Assembly (NCBI RefSeq): GCF_963674565.1 | Contig: NZ_OY771430.1 | Coordinates: 1,240,001-1,304,000, forward strand | Length of the DNA: 64,000 nucleotides | From: an uncultured Carboxylicivirga sp. | GTDB lineage: Bacteria; Bacteroidota; Bacteroidia; Bacteroidales; Marinilabiliaceae | Direction of reading: 5' to 3' | Part shown: piece after piece, positions 27,558 to 37,741 of the stretch | Layout of the letters: each line of letters opens with the position of its first letter | Position numbering within the stretch: the stretch's first letter is position 1 | Made by a program: the position numbers and the translations under genes | The notes under the pieces: model-generated | Databases searched by the model: none | What the model saw: only the letters and a program-made list of their open reading frames with translations | What the model was told of the DNA's origin: nothing

Positions 27558-28139
27558 TCATTTAAAGGGTTTAATACCACATCCTATCGCCTTAGTTGAG
27601 ACATATTTAGGCTTTTTTCCATTTTTAATAGCTTCGATCGCTAATTCAAGGTATTTCTCTTTAACTTGAGAGGCTTCTTGTGGACTGTCGTCAATAGCTC
27701 CAATGTAGGCTATCTCGAAATCTTTACCAGTTTTCTTTAGTAAAAACACGTTAGGAGTTTTTGTTGCTCCGTATTTAGCGTACACTCCATTATTATCGAG
27801 AAGATAAGGAAACTCGTAATTTTTTTCAATCATAAATGAATAACCATCTGTTTTGTAAATGGTTGAATCATTTGAATTAATGGCAACCACAGGGTATTTT
27901 TGAGATTTATATTTTTTATTAAGATCAATTATTCGTTGTTCATAGAATTTAGCATATGGACAATGATTACATGTAAAAACAACAATTACTCCATCCTGCT
28001 TTTTGAAGTCATTCAAAGAAACTGTCTTACCATCGGTATTTAGAAGTTCAAAATCAGGTGCTTTGTCACCTACCTGAACTTGCGAGAAAGCATAAAAACT
28101 TGATGCAATAAAAAGTAAAGTCAAATAAATTGTTTTCAT
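27558..28139 (-). CDS. Exported peroxiredoxin-like thioredoxin-fold protein
   Basis: After a signal peptide (cleavage near AFSQ, about residue 20) comes an AhpC/TSA-type thioredoxin fold: VGDKAPDFELLNTDGKTVSLNDF, then a CNHCPYA motif (about 54-60), and the cis-Pro region ATKTPNVFLL. The CxxC in CNHC gives a two-cysteine centre. It matches redoxin-domain proteins that pair with TlpA-like proteins. It is the second gene after the TlpA-like gene, separated by only 7 bp, so the two form an operon for thiol redox work in the periplasm. Confidence 0.87.
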   Translation of the reverse strand: MKTIYLTLLFIASSFYAFSQVQVGDKAPDFELLNTDGKTVSLNDFKKQDGVIVVFTCNHCPYAKFYEQRIIDLNKKYKSQKYPVVAINSNDSTIYKTDGYSFMIEKNYEFPYLLDNNGVYAKYGATKTPNVFLLKKTGKDFEIAYIGAIDDSPQEASQVKEKYLELAIEAIKNGKKPKYVSTKAIGCGIKPFK

Positions 28140-28146
28140 AGTTATA

Positions 28147-28626
28147 TTATTTAATTATTGAATGAATCATTTTCTCTAATTCTAAAGAAGTCAATTCTCC
28201 TTCATGAAATAGCTGTGAACCAGAATAGTATATTTTTGTGGCTGGTATAGCTCCACTCCAGGTAGAATCAATTTTATTAATCCAGCTATTAGGATTTGTT
28301 TCGTCTAACCAAACTACTTTTTCGTTAATATTTTTTTGGGATATGAAAGGCTTTAATTTGCTATCGATCTGCGTTTTAAAATCGAGGCTTACTAAAATAA
28401 CTTTTAATGGCCGATAACTCTCACTTAGATTCTTTGAATTAAAAATATGTAGTTCTTCAACACAAGGAGCACACCATGTTGCCCAGAAATTAACAACATA
28501 TAAAGTGTCTGAAGACTGATTAATAGATTCAATTAATTGGTCAGATTTTAGTGTAGTTACGGTTTGTCCGCTAGAAGCAGATGTAACAAACAGGCATAAT
28601 AAAATAATTAAAAAAGCTGCTTTCAT
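28147..28626 (-). CDS. TlpA-like thiol-disulfide oxidoreductase
   Basis: The 159-residue protein has a signal peptide (MKAAFLIILLCLFVTSASSG) and a thioredoxin fold with the active site FWATWCAPCVEEL (about 48-60). It also has the cis-Pro segment AIPATKIYY. It should reduce or shuffle disulfides in the periplasm. It is first in a two-gene unit with the peroxiredoxin-like gene and follows the DUF4105 gene by 48 bp. Confidence 0.9.
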   Translation of the reverse strand: MKAAFLIILLCLFVTSASSGQTVTTLKSDQLIESINQSSDTLYVVNFWATWCAPCVEELHIFNSKNLSESYRPLKVILVSLDFKTQIDSKLKPFISQKNINEKVVWLDETNPNSWINKIDSTWSGAIPATKIYYSGSQLFHEGELTSLELEKMIHSIIK

Positions 28627-28674
28627 CTATTAAATTTTAGAAGAAAACAGCTTCAAAAGAAAAAGGTTTGTTAA

Positions 28675-29847
28675 CTACTTGTTAATGTAGCTATAAAAAT
28701 ATCCTGTACGTATGATTAAAAGTAATACCAAAGGAAATACCATTGAAGGTATGTGTTGAGGGATTATAAACCAACCTAATAAAAACAAAGTCATTGATAT
28801 CAATATCAGGTATATTACAATCTTCAAGGTATTTGATTTAAGTTGTCTAACAGGCAATAAAGCCAGTAGAAGGAATAATGGATTTGACCACATGATGTTA
28901 AAATTACTCGCAGTAACTCCATGTCGGGTGAAGAACCAAAGGAATACGATTAAGAGTCCAACCAAAGAAACCAATAAAAAAAGAATTCGATTCACAAAGG
29001 TTAATGGCTTTTTGCGAATTTTAATTTCATAAAATGTTAATATAGATCCAATTAACAGTAGTATCCAAAACAATAATGTTGGGGTTATTATATCTGAGTT
29101 CTCTTCTTCAATTTCAAAACGTAGCAACGGCCTCATTTCCTTAACAAGATTTCTTGTCTCCTCTCCTTCTTTTGTTATTATTGCTTTACAAAAATAAAGC
29201 ATCAAATAATCAGGAAGAAACATTTGATTATTTGCATCTGCTATGTCATCAGTACCCCATCCTAACAATAAATCGAGCCCGTCTTTAACCCATGGAGTTT
29301 TTGTTTCATATTCATGAATAAACTGCCTGAATGACTGTGTTTTTAATGTGGTGTCAACATAGCTGATGTCTCCATCTATATTTCGGTAAACAATATCCCG
29401 AATTCGGGTAGCACAGTTGTCGAAGAAAAAATCGTATCGATAAAATTTATTTTCAGGTAAGGAATTTTCTACAATGGCATCAAAAAGTGCTTGTTTCTCT
29501 GTTTGGTCTAGGTTTAATTCCTGCTCCCAAACACTTCGTTCATCAGTAAAATATTCATTTAAAAATCGATTAAAAGTGGTTGTTGAAAGCATATACTTCA
29601 AATTTCCGTTTGCAAATTTCAGGTAGAAATTCGGAGTGTTGAAATCAAATGTACCGTAATTGAACACATGATCAATTGCATTGCTATCATCTTTTACTCT
29701 GATTGCACTATGTCCATATAACGAATATAATTCTTGTCCGGAATCACAAGTCAGCAGTGAAATCCTTGCGTCGCCTGAAAGGTGCCTGGCTCCGAAAGCA
29801 GGAATAAGAATAAGAAATAAGGATATGATTGCAATTAGTCGAAGCAT
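28675..29847 (-). CDS. DUF4105 membrane protein
   Basis: The signal peptide is followed by the DUF4105 pattern: ISLLTCDSGQELYSLYGHSAIRV, NYGTFDFNTPNFYLKFANG, and the Cys/His-containing YDFFFDNCATRIRD (about 150-163), which resembles the NlpC/P60-type catalytic blocks of the Lnb N-terminal periplasmic domain. Five hydrophobic helices follow from about residue 255 to the end. Known roles of the family are unclear; a periplasmic hydrolase or transacylase anchored in the inner membrane is the best guess. It precedes the TlpA-like gene on the same strand. Confidence 0.85.
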   Translation of the reverse strand: MLRLIAIISLFLILIPAFGARHLSGDARISLLTCDSGQELYSLYGHSAIRVKDDSNAIDHVFNYGTFDFNTPNFYLKFANGNLKYMLSTTTFNRFLNEYFTDERSVWEQELNLDQTEKQALFDAIVENSLPENKFYRYDFFFDNCATRIRDIVYRNIDGDISYVDTTLKTQSFRQFIHEYETKTPWVKDGLDLLLGWGTDDIADANNQMFLPDYLMLYFCKAIITKEGEETRNLVKEMRPLLRFEIEEENSDIITPTLLFWILLLIGSILTFYEIKIRKKPLTFVNRILFLLVSLVGLLIVFLWFFTRHGVTASNFNIMWSNPLFLLLALLPVRQLKSNTLKIVIYLILISMTLFLLGWFIIPQHIPSMVFPLVLLLIIRTGYFYSYINK

Positions 29848-29976
29848 AACTATTTTTTTTGTCGAATATACTAAACAGAAACGTTTTTCAAGCTACAATT
29901 GATTAAGATGATATTTAAATTTTACCATACTTAATCCTTATGTAGTTTGTTATCTTTGAATAAAATAGTTGAATAA

Positions 29977-30513
29977 ATGGTGTTATCTCAGGCTGAAATA
30001 GAAGAATCAATAATTGCGCAATGGGAATCTGGTAAAATGAAATTACTTGCCCAGGATTGGAGTGAATCGGTTGAAATTGTTGGCGTTTTATGGCAAATGA
30101 ATCGGTTGGACGATAAAAAGATAGCATGGCGATCAGCTTATTTGCTTGATTTAATTCATGATGTAAATCCTTCCATAATAAAACCCTACCTAATGGATAT
30201 TTCAAGTTTAGTAATAACTGAAAAGAATCAAAGTATTAAAAGACATTATTTACGTATTCTATGCCAGTATGATTTAAGTAAGATAGCTGATGGTCATCTG
30301 GTGGATGCTTGTTTTAAGTGGTTAGCAATTGAAGATACACCCATTGCAGTTAAAGCTCATTGTATGACAATTCTTTATAATTTATCTGGTTCTTACCCTG
30401 ATTTAATTTCTGAATTGAAATTGGCTTTGGAAAGTATTCTACCATACGGTAGTAAAGGAGAAATTAACCGTGCAAAAAATATACTGATGAAGATACAACA
30501 TGAGTATCGTTAA
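29977..30513 (+). CDS. HEAT-like helical protein, function unknown
   Basis: The 178-residue cytosolic protein is all helical. Its pattern (WRSAYLLDLIHDVNPSIIKPYL, SIKRHYLRILCQYDLSKIADGHLVDACFKWL, IAVKAHCMTILYNLSGSYPDLISELKLAL) resembles HEAT/ARM-type repeats. There is no catalytic motif. It is divergent from DUF4105 and 76 bp before a class IV aminotransferase gene. I cannot assign a function. Confidence 0.7.
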   Translation: MVLSQAEIEESIIAQWESGKMKLLAQDWSESVEIVGVLWQMNRLDDKKIAWRSAYLLDLIHDVNPSIIKPYLMDISSLVITEKNQSIKRHYLRILCQYDLSKIADGHLVDACFKWLAIEDTPIAVKAHCMTILYNLSGSYPDLISELKLALESILPYGSKGEINRAKNILMKIQHEYR

Positions 30514-30589
30514 AATACATCATCCAAGGTGAAGTTGATATTGATTTTTTTCCTAACTTTTAGCTCCAATTTTTTTTGAGACCTTTATC

Positions 30590-31423
30590 ATGCACACAGC
30601 CATTTCAGGGCAATACTTTTATAAAAACAGAACCTTAAAATCGGTGAACTTCTTTAATAGTGAAGCAAGTGATAGTTCTGTTTGTGTGTATGAAGTTTTT
30701 CGAGTCGAAGATTCTGTCCCTCTGTTTATTGAAGATCATTTAAAAAGACTGAAAAATAGTGCGAACATAGCTAATGTTGATCTATGGAAAACTAATTCGC
30801 AGATTAAACAAGTCATCAAAACTCTTATTGCAGCCAACAATTCTGATGATGGTAATATTAAGTTGGATTTTAGAATAAATTCAAAGAATGAGAGAGAATT
30901 TCAGGCCTATTTTCTACCCACCCATTATCCCAGCGAGACGGAATATAAGAACGGTGTAGTTGCCTGTTTCCAGCAGGCAGAACGACCGAATCCAACCGCC
31001 AAGATATTTAATTCTAAAGTCAGAGGTCAGGCAAATTCAATTATTGAAAAAGAACATGTTTATGAAACTATTTTAGTTGATCACCTTGATCATATTACAG
31101 AAGGAAGTAGAAGTAACCTGTTCTTTATTAAGGATGAACAATTTATTACAGCCCCTGATGAAGTAGTTTTGCCAGGAGTAATTCGAAAAAAGGTACTCGA
31201 AATTATTGAAAAGAAAGGTTGGTACATACAATTGAAATCACTACATAAAAATGAGTTATCTACTATGGATGCCGCTTTTCTTACCGGAACTTCTCCACGT
31301 GTATTGCCTCTCAATAACATCAATTCTATAAAGTTTAATGTTGAACATCCATTATTACAGGAACTTAAAACATCATTAAAGCAATTGATTAACGAATATA
31401 AGTCGGCTAAGATAAACAGCTAA
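30590..31423 (+). CDS. PLP-dependent class IV aminotransferase
   Basis: The 277-residue protein has the fold-type IV pattern: VYEVFRVEDSVPLFIEDHLKRL at the N-terminus, a Lys in the NSKVRGQANSI region that probably binds PLP, ITEGSRSNLFFIKD (the EGSxSN motif), and VVLPGVIRKKVLEI. The family holds branched-chain and D-amino acid transaminases and aminodeoxychorismate lyase; the sequence alone does not choose among them. The coding region ends 4 bp inside the convergent pgeF gene. Confidence 0.85.
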   Translation: MHTAISGQYFYKNRTLKSVNFFNSEASDSSVCVYEVFRVEDSVPLFIEDHLKRLKNSANIANVDLWKTNSQIKQVIKTLIAANNSDDGNIKLDFRINSKNEREFQAYFLPTHYPSETEYKNGVVACFQQAERPNPTAKIFNSKVRGQANSIIEKEHVYETILVDHLDHITEGSRSNLFFIKDEQFITAPDEVVLPGVIRKKVLEIIEKKGWYIQLKSLHKNELSTMDAAFLTGTSPRVLPLNNINSIKFNVEHPLLQELKTSLKQLINEYKSAKINS

Positions 31424-32214
31424 CTCCTTAATGCAATTGATGCGCAAAATCTGCCTGTCTCAGAGTTTGCTCTATATGAATAAAAGGTATCAGAATAACA
31501 TTGAGTACAGTATTTAGATCTGATAATATTTTGCCTTTCAACCTTAACATCTATTAGTTGTAATTCAATTGCCTTTTTAAGATCCAAAAACACCTTACTT
31601 TCAGTATTTTTTAATGCCTGTTCATAATGGGGCACAGATGTTTTTACAGCTTCAATTACCTTGTTTTTTATTTCGTAGCAACACTGACCAATGGATGGAC
31701 CAATAAAGGCTTTAATATTTTTTGATTTACAGTCAAAATGATCATTCATCATTTGAACACCCTTGGTTACTATATTTTGTGTTAAACCACGCCAACCTGC
31801 ATGAAATGCTCCAATCACTTCTTTTTCTTCATCATAAAGTAAAACAGGAACACAATCAGCAGCCATTACAACAAGTGCTATTTCTTTCTGAGCTGTAATT
31901 AATCCATCACTGGCTTTAATTACTGAATATGAATTTTTATTCAGTCTATTTTCATCTATTATCTCAATATGATCGCCATGAACGTGACTGGCAAATACAA
32001 AGCGGTTCATTTGAATACCAGCATGTCGGGCAACCAGTAAACGATTGTATAAAACATCATCAACACAATCGCCTACATTCATGCTGACATTTAATTCGCT
32101 ATAGGGAGGACGTGAGCTTCCATCCCACTTATCAGTTACGAAATAGGTTACTTTATCTTTATCTATTTTCCAGGGATTATGCGCTTTCTCGCAGAAATTA
32201 CAATATGCAAACAA
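31420..32214 (-). CDS. pgeF: Peptidoglycan editing factor PgeF (YfiH family)
   Basis: YfiH/PgeF proteins hydrolyse aberrant peptidoglycan precursors (UDP-MurNAc with L-Ser instead of L-Ala) with a zinc-dependent laccase-like fold. The motifs are present: FASHVHGD with a His ligand, VMAADCVPVLLYD with the Cys, FHAGWRGLTQNIV with the second His, and IGPSIGQCCYEI. The length of 264 residues is normal. It is convergent with the class IV aminotransferase and overlaps it by 4 bp. Confidence 0.9.
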   Translation of the reverse strand: MFAYCNFCEKAHNPWKIDKDKVTYFVTDKWDGSSRPPYSELNVSMNVGDCVDDVLYNRLLVARHAGIQMNRFVFASHVHGDHIEIIDENRLNKNSYSVIKASDGLITAQKEIALVVMAADCVPVLLYDEEKEVIGAFHAGWRGLTQNIVTKGVQMMNDHFDCKSKNIKAFIGPSIGQCCYEIKNKVIEAVKTSVPHYEQALKNTESKVFLDLKKAIELQLIDVKVERQNIIRSKYCTQCYSDTFYSYRANSETGRFCASIALRS

Positions 32215-32251
32215 GTGATTGTTCTATTTAATATTCGACCAAGAGTAAACA

Positions 32252-32280
32252 CAAAAAAGGAGGGAAATGTTTTCCCTCCT
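32252..32280 (-). terminator. Terminator of the SGNH hydrolase operon
   Basis: AAGGAGGGA pairs with TCCCTCCTT, giving a 9-bp stem with a short loop. On the minus strand it is followed by TTTTTT. It lies 24 bp after the stop of the frameshifted hydrolase. Confidence 0.85.
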
Positions 32281-32303
32281 TATATTTTGAGGTTATCCGC
32301 TGA

Positions 32304-33664
32304 TTACGGAAACTCTACTGTTTTATAATCATTGATATTTACTTCAGGCACTTGCGCATCAAATTGTTCGTTGATTGCTTCAATAAAAGAATTTGCAATA
32401 ATTGCAGATCCTCGTCCTGTTGCATGAATTCCATCTAATGAGAAAATACCACCTGTTACAAATGTGGTTGAATAACGATTCCCATCAATTATCAAACCTT
32501 CACCACTTAGTTTATTCATTAAAGCATAAAGATCAACGTGAGCTAAACCATATTGAGTAGCAATATTTTTATAATTGAATTGTAACCTGTTATAGCAGCA
32601 TTAATAGCAGCAATTTCAGTTTCATCTAAAACATATTGAGCCGCTAATGGTGTTATATAACCCCATCCAACTTCTGAGTTAGAAATACCACTAGAAGCTG
32701 AAAGAAGCACTTTCTCACCAACTTTCAATTGTCTCATTTTAGCTGGATGTGCATAATCTTCGTCAGATACAACAAGAGCGTTATAACCGGCAACAAAATC
32801 AATACGATCAAATCCATAAGCATCCGATATTGTATTGTATTGTGCATAGGCTGCATTCAACATATCAGCAGTTGCCTGATCAAGTAATAGCACATTATAA
32901 GGTATATAACTAAAATATGGTAATGCATCGATACTTGGAACATTTGCAATTACACCGTTATTTCCAGTGCCAAAAACGTTATCTGCAATCATTCCTAAAT
33001 AACCTGCAAAATACGTCTCATTAGTAATGGCATCACTTTCTCCACCAGCCAAAGCATAACCTAATACATCGTTTCCACCTATCCAAAGTGAAGTAAAGGT
33101 AGCATTAGCTGCAACAGCATCCTGTACTACTGAGGCAGTGGCAGAACTCATAAATCGAGTGTAGAATGGATTATAATTTCCTGCTCCAGCCTGTGGGTTT
33201 CCAAAACCTGGTGCCAGTAAATGATATGATTTAGCTCCGGGAACTCCAAAATTTTGGTTGTCGGCACTATAAACCTGTTCTGCAAAAATAGCCATATCTC
33301 CAACGGTTGGTGTTGGTGACAGACTACCATTTACAACCTGAAGTTTGAAATATCCATTGTTCTGATTTGGAGCAATAACGGTTGTTCCGACACTTCCATC
33401 GCTAACAACCAAAGGTTGATTAAAACCAACGCTACCAACATAAGTTAATTGTTGAGCCAGAATACTTGCAAATCCTTCCATCTGACCTCTTTCACCTAAG
33501 GCTCCATCGGTATAACCTGCTGTATATGAATCTCCAATAGCAATAAACTTATTAAAATCAGCCGATCCTGTAGTAGGTGTAAAACTATCAACCTTAGGTT
33601 CACACTGCCATAATAAAAGAGTTGAAAATAGCAGTGATACTATTGATATATATTTTCTTTTCAT
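32304..33664 (-). pseudogene. SGNH/GDSL hydrolase lipoprotein with a -1 frameshift
   Basis: Two frames join into one protein. The 373-residue frame (33664-32543) has lipobox LLWQC, the nucleophile block AIGDSYTAGYTDG and block III GGNDVL, and ends in a nonsense tail (KILLLNMV). The other frame (ending at 32304) resumes with AHVDLYALMNKLSG and holds the catalytic SLDGIHATGRG block V. Adding one base at an A5 run on the coding strand (32566-32570 on the plus strand) restores NSIIKNIATQYGLAHVDL and a 453-residue protein. As read, Ser and Asp/His of the catalytic triad lie on separate frames. It is either a real inactivating slip or a homopolymer sequencing error. It is downstream of the FadL-like gene by 12 bp. 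Confidence 0.9.
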
Positions 33665-33676
33665 TTCTGTTCTTTT

Positions 33677-34897
33677 TTAGAATGAGTAGGTTAAACCAAT
33701 TCCTGGGATTACTGCATTAGTATAATAGGTTCCATAGAAATCGGAAGGTGCGTATCCATCTTCACGGGTTTGTCCATGAATGTATAGTAACGATCCATCA
33801 ACAGCCAGTTTTTCAGTAACATTCCATGTAAAACCAGCTGAAATACCAATTTTATTTGTTCCTGGTGTTTCAGGGGTCAATAAATCTTCAGGTATTGGAG
33901 TTGAATCATAATAAATACCTGCTCTTAACTGGAAATTATCAACTAATGAATATTGAGCTCCTACACGATAAATTAAAGTGTTTTCAAAATCGCGCTGGTT
34001 ATGAGAATCAGGAACAGATTCAGCTTCAAAATCAAAATCCAATGATTGATAAGCAGACCATGCAACATGTTGTAAATCGAAAGCTAATAGCAGTTTTTCT
34101 GATAATTGATAACCAATACCAAAAGTTAAGTTTGATGGCATAGGAAGTTCTGCATTAAACTTAGTATTTGGATACAATCCCGATACTGCTGTTGGAACAG
34201 TAAAAGTTGCGTCTCCCCCATCAACTTTCATTAAAATTTTCGAACGATAGTCAAGTCCTACAGTTAAAGCATCTGTTGCTTTAAACGAAATACCAGCATT
34301 GAAACCGTATGCCCAGGTATTACCGGTTAAGTTTACACTACCTTCTACACCATTTTGATCATAAATTGGTAACGCCTTGTTTAAATCAACGTTTCCGTTG
34401 GCTGCAACAAAGCCCACTCCTATTCCTAACTTTTCAGTAAGTTGATAAGATACAGTCGGTTGAATAAATATTGCTCTTAACGAAATATCCTGAATCAAAA
34501 GTCTACCATCCCAATCTTTACCCCAACTTAGTGAATTACCGTATGGGGTTGTAACAGATAAACCAATCGCTAATTTATCAGATATTTTAGCGGCTCCATA
34601 AAAGTACAATGGTGTACCCATTGGATTATCAGAATAGGCTTCATAGACTGATGGAGCTTGTTTTTGAAAAGTGTTTTTAGAAAAAATTGCACTTCCTCCT
34701 AAAGAAAATTCATATTTATCATTTAAAAAGCTTAATGCTCCAGGATTAAAATGCATACTTGAAGCACCCATAAGAAGTCCGGTACCGGTATGTCCCATTC
34801 CTGTTTGACGATTACCTTGTAGATTAACCTGGTAACCTTCCGCATAGGTGTTTATGCCTATCATTGCACAGATGGCCCACATGAAGATTTTCTTCAT
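33677..34897 (-). CDS. FadL/TodX-type outer-membrane transport protein
   Basis: The 406-residue protein begins with a signal peptide (cleavage near TYAE) followed by GYQVNLQGNRQTGMGHTGTGLLMGASSMHFNPGALSFL, the typical N-terminal hatch pattern of OMPP1/FadL proteins. A beta-barrel with alternating aromatic strands ends in IPGIGLTYSF. It should let hydrophobic molecules cross the outer membrane. It is first in an operon with the SGNH hydrolase, a pairing frequent in Bacteroidota and consistent with uptake and hydrolysis of lipids or esters. Confidence 0.88.
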   Translation of the reverse strand: MKKIFMWAICAMIGINTYAEGYQVNLQGNRQTGMGHTGTGLLMGASSMHFNPGALSFLNDKYEFSLGGSAIFSKNTFQKQAPSVYEAYSDNPMGTPLYFYGAAKISDKLAIGLSVTTPYGNSLSWGKDWDGRLLIQDISLRAIFIQPTVSYQLTEKLGIGVGFVAANGNVDLNKALPIYDQNGVEGSVNLTGNTWAYGFNAGISFKATDALTVGLDYRSKILMKVDGGDATFTVPTAVSGLYPNTKFNAELPMPSNLTFGIGYQLSEKLLLAFDLQHVAWSAYQSLDFDFEAESVPDSHNQRDFENTLIYRVGAQYSLVDNFQLRAGIYYDSTPIPEDLLTPETPGTNKIGISAGFTWNVTEKLAVDGSLLYIHGQTREDGYAPSDFYGTYYTNAVIPGIGLTYSF

Positions 34898-35135
34898 AAA
34901 AAATGATTTAGTAAATACTCTATTATTATTGATGGCCGAATATAGATTTTTTTTTTACGTTAAACAATTTATAAATGATTGAAATACAGAATAATAGACC
35001 GTTCGAATCTAAATGACGAATATTCTAATTGTATATTTTGAAGAACTTATTTTATAAGAAGAAGAGAATGTGAAAACAAACCATTTTCTTATATTTAGTG
35101 GTTGTATTATTATAAACAGCTAAAAAAATCTACAC

Positions 35136-36656
35136 ATGTTTACAGAAAGCGATTATAAACTTCTGGATATAAAAAAAATAAGTACTGATTCTCTTCTAAA
35201 ACAATTAGCCTATTTTGAAAAAGGATTTCCATTTGCCAAACTTTCAAAACCAGCTACTATCGGAGATGGCATTAATGCTTTAGACGAAGAAAATTGTCAA
35301 AAATATATTCGTCAATTTGAAAACGAAATAGCTGATGGTCTTGATGTTGCCAAATTTGTACCAGCATCGGGTGCAGCTACCCGTATGTTTAAGAGTTTAT
35401 TTGAATTTCTCCAGGCATCAGAAGAAGATCAGGCTTTTCTTGTTGATAAAGAGCCATATGCAACCTTTTTAAAAGAGAAGGATAAATTTGCGTTCGCGGA
35501 CGAATTGCCGGCAACTGCAAAAACCAGTAAGGCAGATATGGCTGTTGAGATAATTTTCCATCTACTGCATGATGATGGTATGAGTTATGGTTCTTTACCC
35601 AAAGGCTTGTTGAAATTTCATAAAGATAACGACTGGTCGGTAACACCATTTGAGGAACATTTAAGAGAAGCAGCCGGTTACGGTAAAACAAATGATCAAA
35701 GCGGTAAAGTACATTATACCGTAAGTCCTGAGCATCATGAAAAGTTTGTTGAATTGTGGCAGGCTGTAAAAGATAAATACGAAAGTTTATATGGTATTAC
35801 CTACGATATAGATTTTTCGTTCCAGAAACCAAGTACCGATACTGTTGCAGCCAATCCTGATAATACTCCTTTCAGGGATGAAGATGGGCAATTAGTTTTC
35901 AGACCAGGTGGTCATGGTGCTTTAATTGAGAATTTGAATGAAATGTCAAACACTGTTGTCTTCATTAAAAATATTGACAATGTTGTTCCTAAACAATTAC
36001 AGGAAGATACCATCAAGTACAAAAAAGTACTGGCAGGTTTATTAATTGAGAAGAAGAATGTAATATTTGAAATTCTTACAAAAATTGAAGATTCTCAAAG
36101 TAGAGTTCAGAAAGAAGGTATCGAAATGGCATTTGCTTTCTTACAAGAAGAGCTACAGATTGATGTGCCAGTAGCAATTATTGGAAGTGAAGAGGAATAT
36201 CAGGTTAAGTATATTTTCGAGAAATTGAACCGTCCCATACGAGTTTGTGGTATGGTAAAAAATGAAGGTGAACCAGGAGGCGGTCCATTTTGGGTGAAAC
36301 AGGCAGATGGTACCAATAGTTTACAAATTGTTGAAGGTGCTCAGATAGATCCTAATAATGAACAGCAACAGGAAATACTACAAAACAGTACTCATTTTAA
36401 TCCGGTTGATTTGGTTTGTTATCTTAAAGATTTTAAAGGAAATAAGTTTGATTTAAAGGAATATGTTGATCCTCAAACAGGATTTATCTCAGAAAAGACA
36501 TTGAATGGTAAACCATTAAAAGCATTGGAATTGCCGGGATTGTGGAATGGAGCGATGGCTAACTGGATTACCTTTTTTGTTGAAGTACCGGTTACAACTT
36601 TTAATCCTGTTAAGACAGTAATGGATCTATTACGTCCGCAGCACCAGCCCGAATAA
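35136..36656 (+). CDS. DUF4301 family protein
   Basis: The 506-residue cytosolic protein matches the DUF4301 family: DIKKISTDSLLKQLAYFEKGFPFAKL at the N-terminus, VPASGAATRMFKSLF (about 72-86, a glycine-rich nucleotidyltransferase-like loop), and FRPGGHGALIENLNEM (about 250-265). It later shows NEGEPGGGPFWVKQADG. The family is thought to have a sugar-nucleotidyltransferase-like fold, but the reaction is unknown. It stands alone and is followed by a strong terminator. Confidence 0.88.
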   Translation: MFTESDYKLLDIKKISTDSLLKQLAYFEKGFPFAKLSKPATIGDGINALDEENCQKYIRQFENEIADGLDVAKFVPASGAATRMFKSLFEFLQASEEDQAFLVDKEPYATFLKEKDKFAFADELPATAKTSKADMAVEIIFHLLHDDGMSYGSLPKGLLKFHKDNDWSVTPFEEHLREAAGYGKTNDQSGKVHYTVSPEHHEKFVELWQAVKDKYESLYGITYDIDFSFQKPSTDTVAANPDNTPFRDEDGQLVFRPGGHGALIENLNEMSNTVVFIKNIDNVVPKQLQEDTIKYKKVLAGLLIEKKNVIFEILTKIEDSQSRVQKEGIEMAFAFLQEELQIDVPVAIIGSEEEYQVKYIFEKLNRPIRVCGMVKNEGEPGGGPFWVKQADGTNSLQIVEGAQIDPNNEQQQEILQNSTHFNPVDLVCYLKDFKGNKFDLKEYVDPQTGFISEKTLNGKPLKALELPGLWNGAMANWITFFVEVPVTTFNPVKTVMDLLRPQHQPE

Positions 36657-36726
36657 CTTAGACTTTTTAGAATACCAGACAATTAGACTGGTATATTAGC
36701 AGACGTTTAGAAATTAGATATTATAG

Positions 36727-36760
36727 AAAAAGCCCTTAATCAATCTGATTGAGGGCTTTT
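36727..36760 (+). terminator. Terminator of the DUF4301 gene
   Basis: AAAAGCCCTTAATCA pairs with TGATTGAGGGCTTTT around a 3-4 nt loop; one G-T pair is present. It lies about 70 bp past the stop. Confidence 0.85.
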
Positions 36761-36828
36761 ATATTATCACCAGTTTTAAGAATCTGCAAAAAAATACTTG
36801 TTACTGTCTTATAACTGATTATCGATTA

Positions 36829-37710
36829 TTATGAATATATTTCTTTTTTGGCCGATTTCAGTGTGTTAATGATTAATGATGTTATTGTCATTGGCCCTAC
36901 TCCACCCGGAACAGGCGTAATAAATGAACATTTAGGAGCTACTTCATCAAACAGCACATCTCCTTTAAGACGCCAACCCGACTTTGTTTCGATTGATGGA
37001 ACACGAGTTGTACCAACATCAATTACCACCGCTCCTTCTTTTACCATTTCGCCTTTAACAAAGCCTGGTGATCCAATAGCGGCTACAATAATATCGGCCT
37101 GCAAACACAATTCTTTCAGGTTCTTAGTGCGGCTGTGGGCAACGGTTACAGTTGCATCTCCCGGATATCCTTTTTGTGAAAGAAGTACACTCATCGGACG
37201 TCCAACAATATTACTGCGACCAATAACAACCACATTTTTACCTGATGTTTCAATTTCATATCGCTTTAATAACTCCATAATTCCCTGTGGAGTAGCCGAT
37301 ATAAATGCAGGCATACCAATGGTCATGCGGCCTACGTTAACAGGATGAAATCCATCCACATCTTTACGGGGATCGATAGCTTCTGTAACCTTCTCTTCTG
37401 ATATATGCTTTGGTAAAGGTAATTGAACGATAAATCCGTCAATATCCTCATTGTTGTTCAGTTCATGCACTTTGGCCAGTAATTCTTCTTCAGTTACATT
37501 GTCTTCGTAACGTATAAGGCTTGAATTGAAACCTACTTCTTCACAGGCCTTCATTTTTCCGGCTACATATGACTCGCTGCCACCATCATGCCCAACCAAT
37601 ATGGCTGCCAGGTGAGGTTTTTTAACTCCTGAAGCAATCAATTGTTTAACTTCTTCAGCAATTTCTTCACGAATCTTTTGGGATGTTAATTTTCCGTCTA
37701 TTAACTGCAT
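36829..37710 (-). CDS. folD: Methylenetetrahydrofolate dehydrogenase / cyclohydrolase
   Basis: FolD makes 10-formyl-THF from 5,10-methylene-THF in two steps. The 293-residue enzyme has GGSESYVAGKMKACEEVGF with the catalytic Lys, VQLPLPKHI, DPRKDVDGFHPVNVGRM, the nucleotide loop VVIGRSNIVGRPM and PVPGGVGPMTI. The length is normal. It lies downstream of ffh on the same strand but is separated from it by a strong palindrome. Confidence 0.97.
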   Translation of the reverse strand: MQLIDGKLTSQKIREEIAEEVKQLIASGVKKPHLAAILVGHDGGSESYVAGKMKACEEVGFNSSLIRYEDNVTEEELLAKVHELNNNEDIDGFIVQLPLPKHISEEKVTEAIDPRKDVDGFHPVNVGRMTIGMPAFISATPQGIMELLKRYEIETSGKNVVVIGRSNIVGRPMSVLLSQKGYPGDATVTVAHSRTKNLKELCLQADIIVAAIGSPGFVKGEMVKEGAVVIDVGTTRVPSIETKSGWRLKGDVLFDEVAPKCSFITPVPGGVGPMTITSLIINTLKSAKKEIYS

Positions 37711-37741
37711 GGCGTTGATTTTACGGGTTTATGTAATAAAA

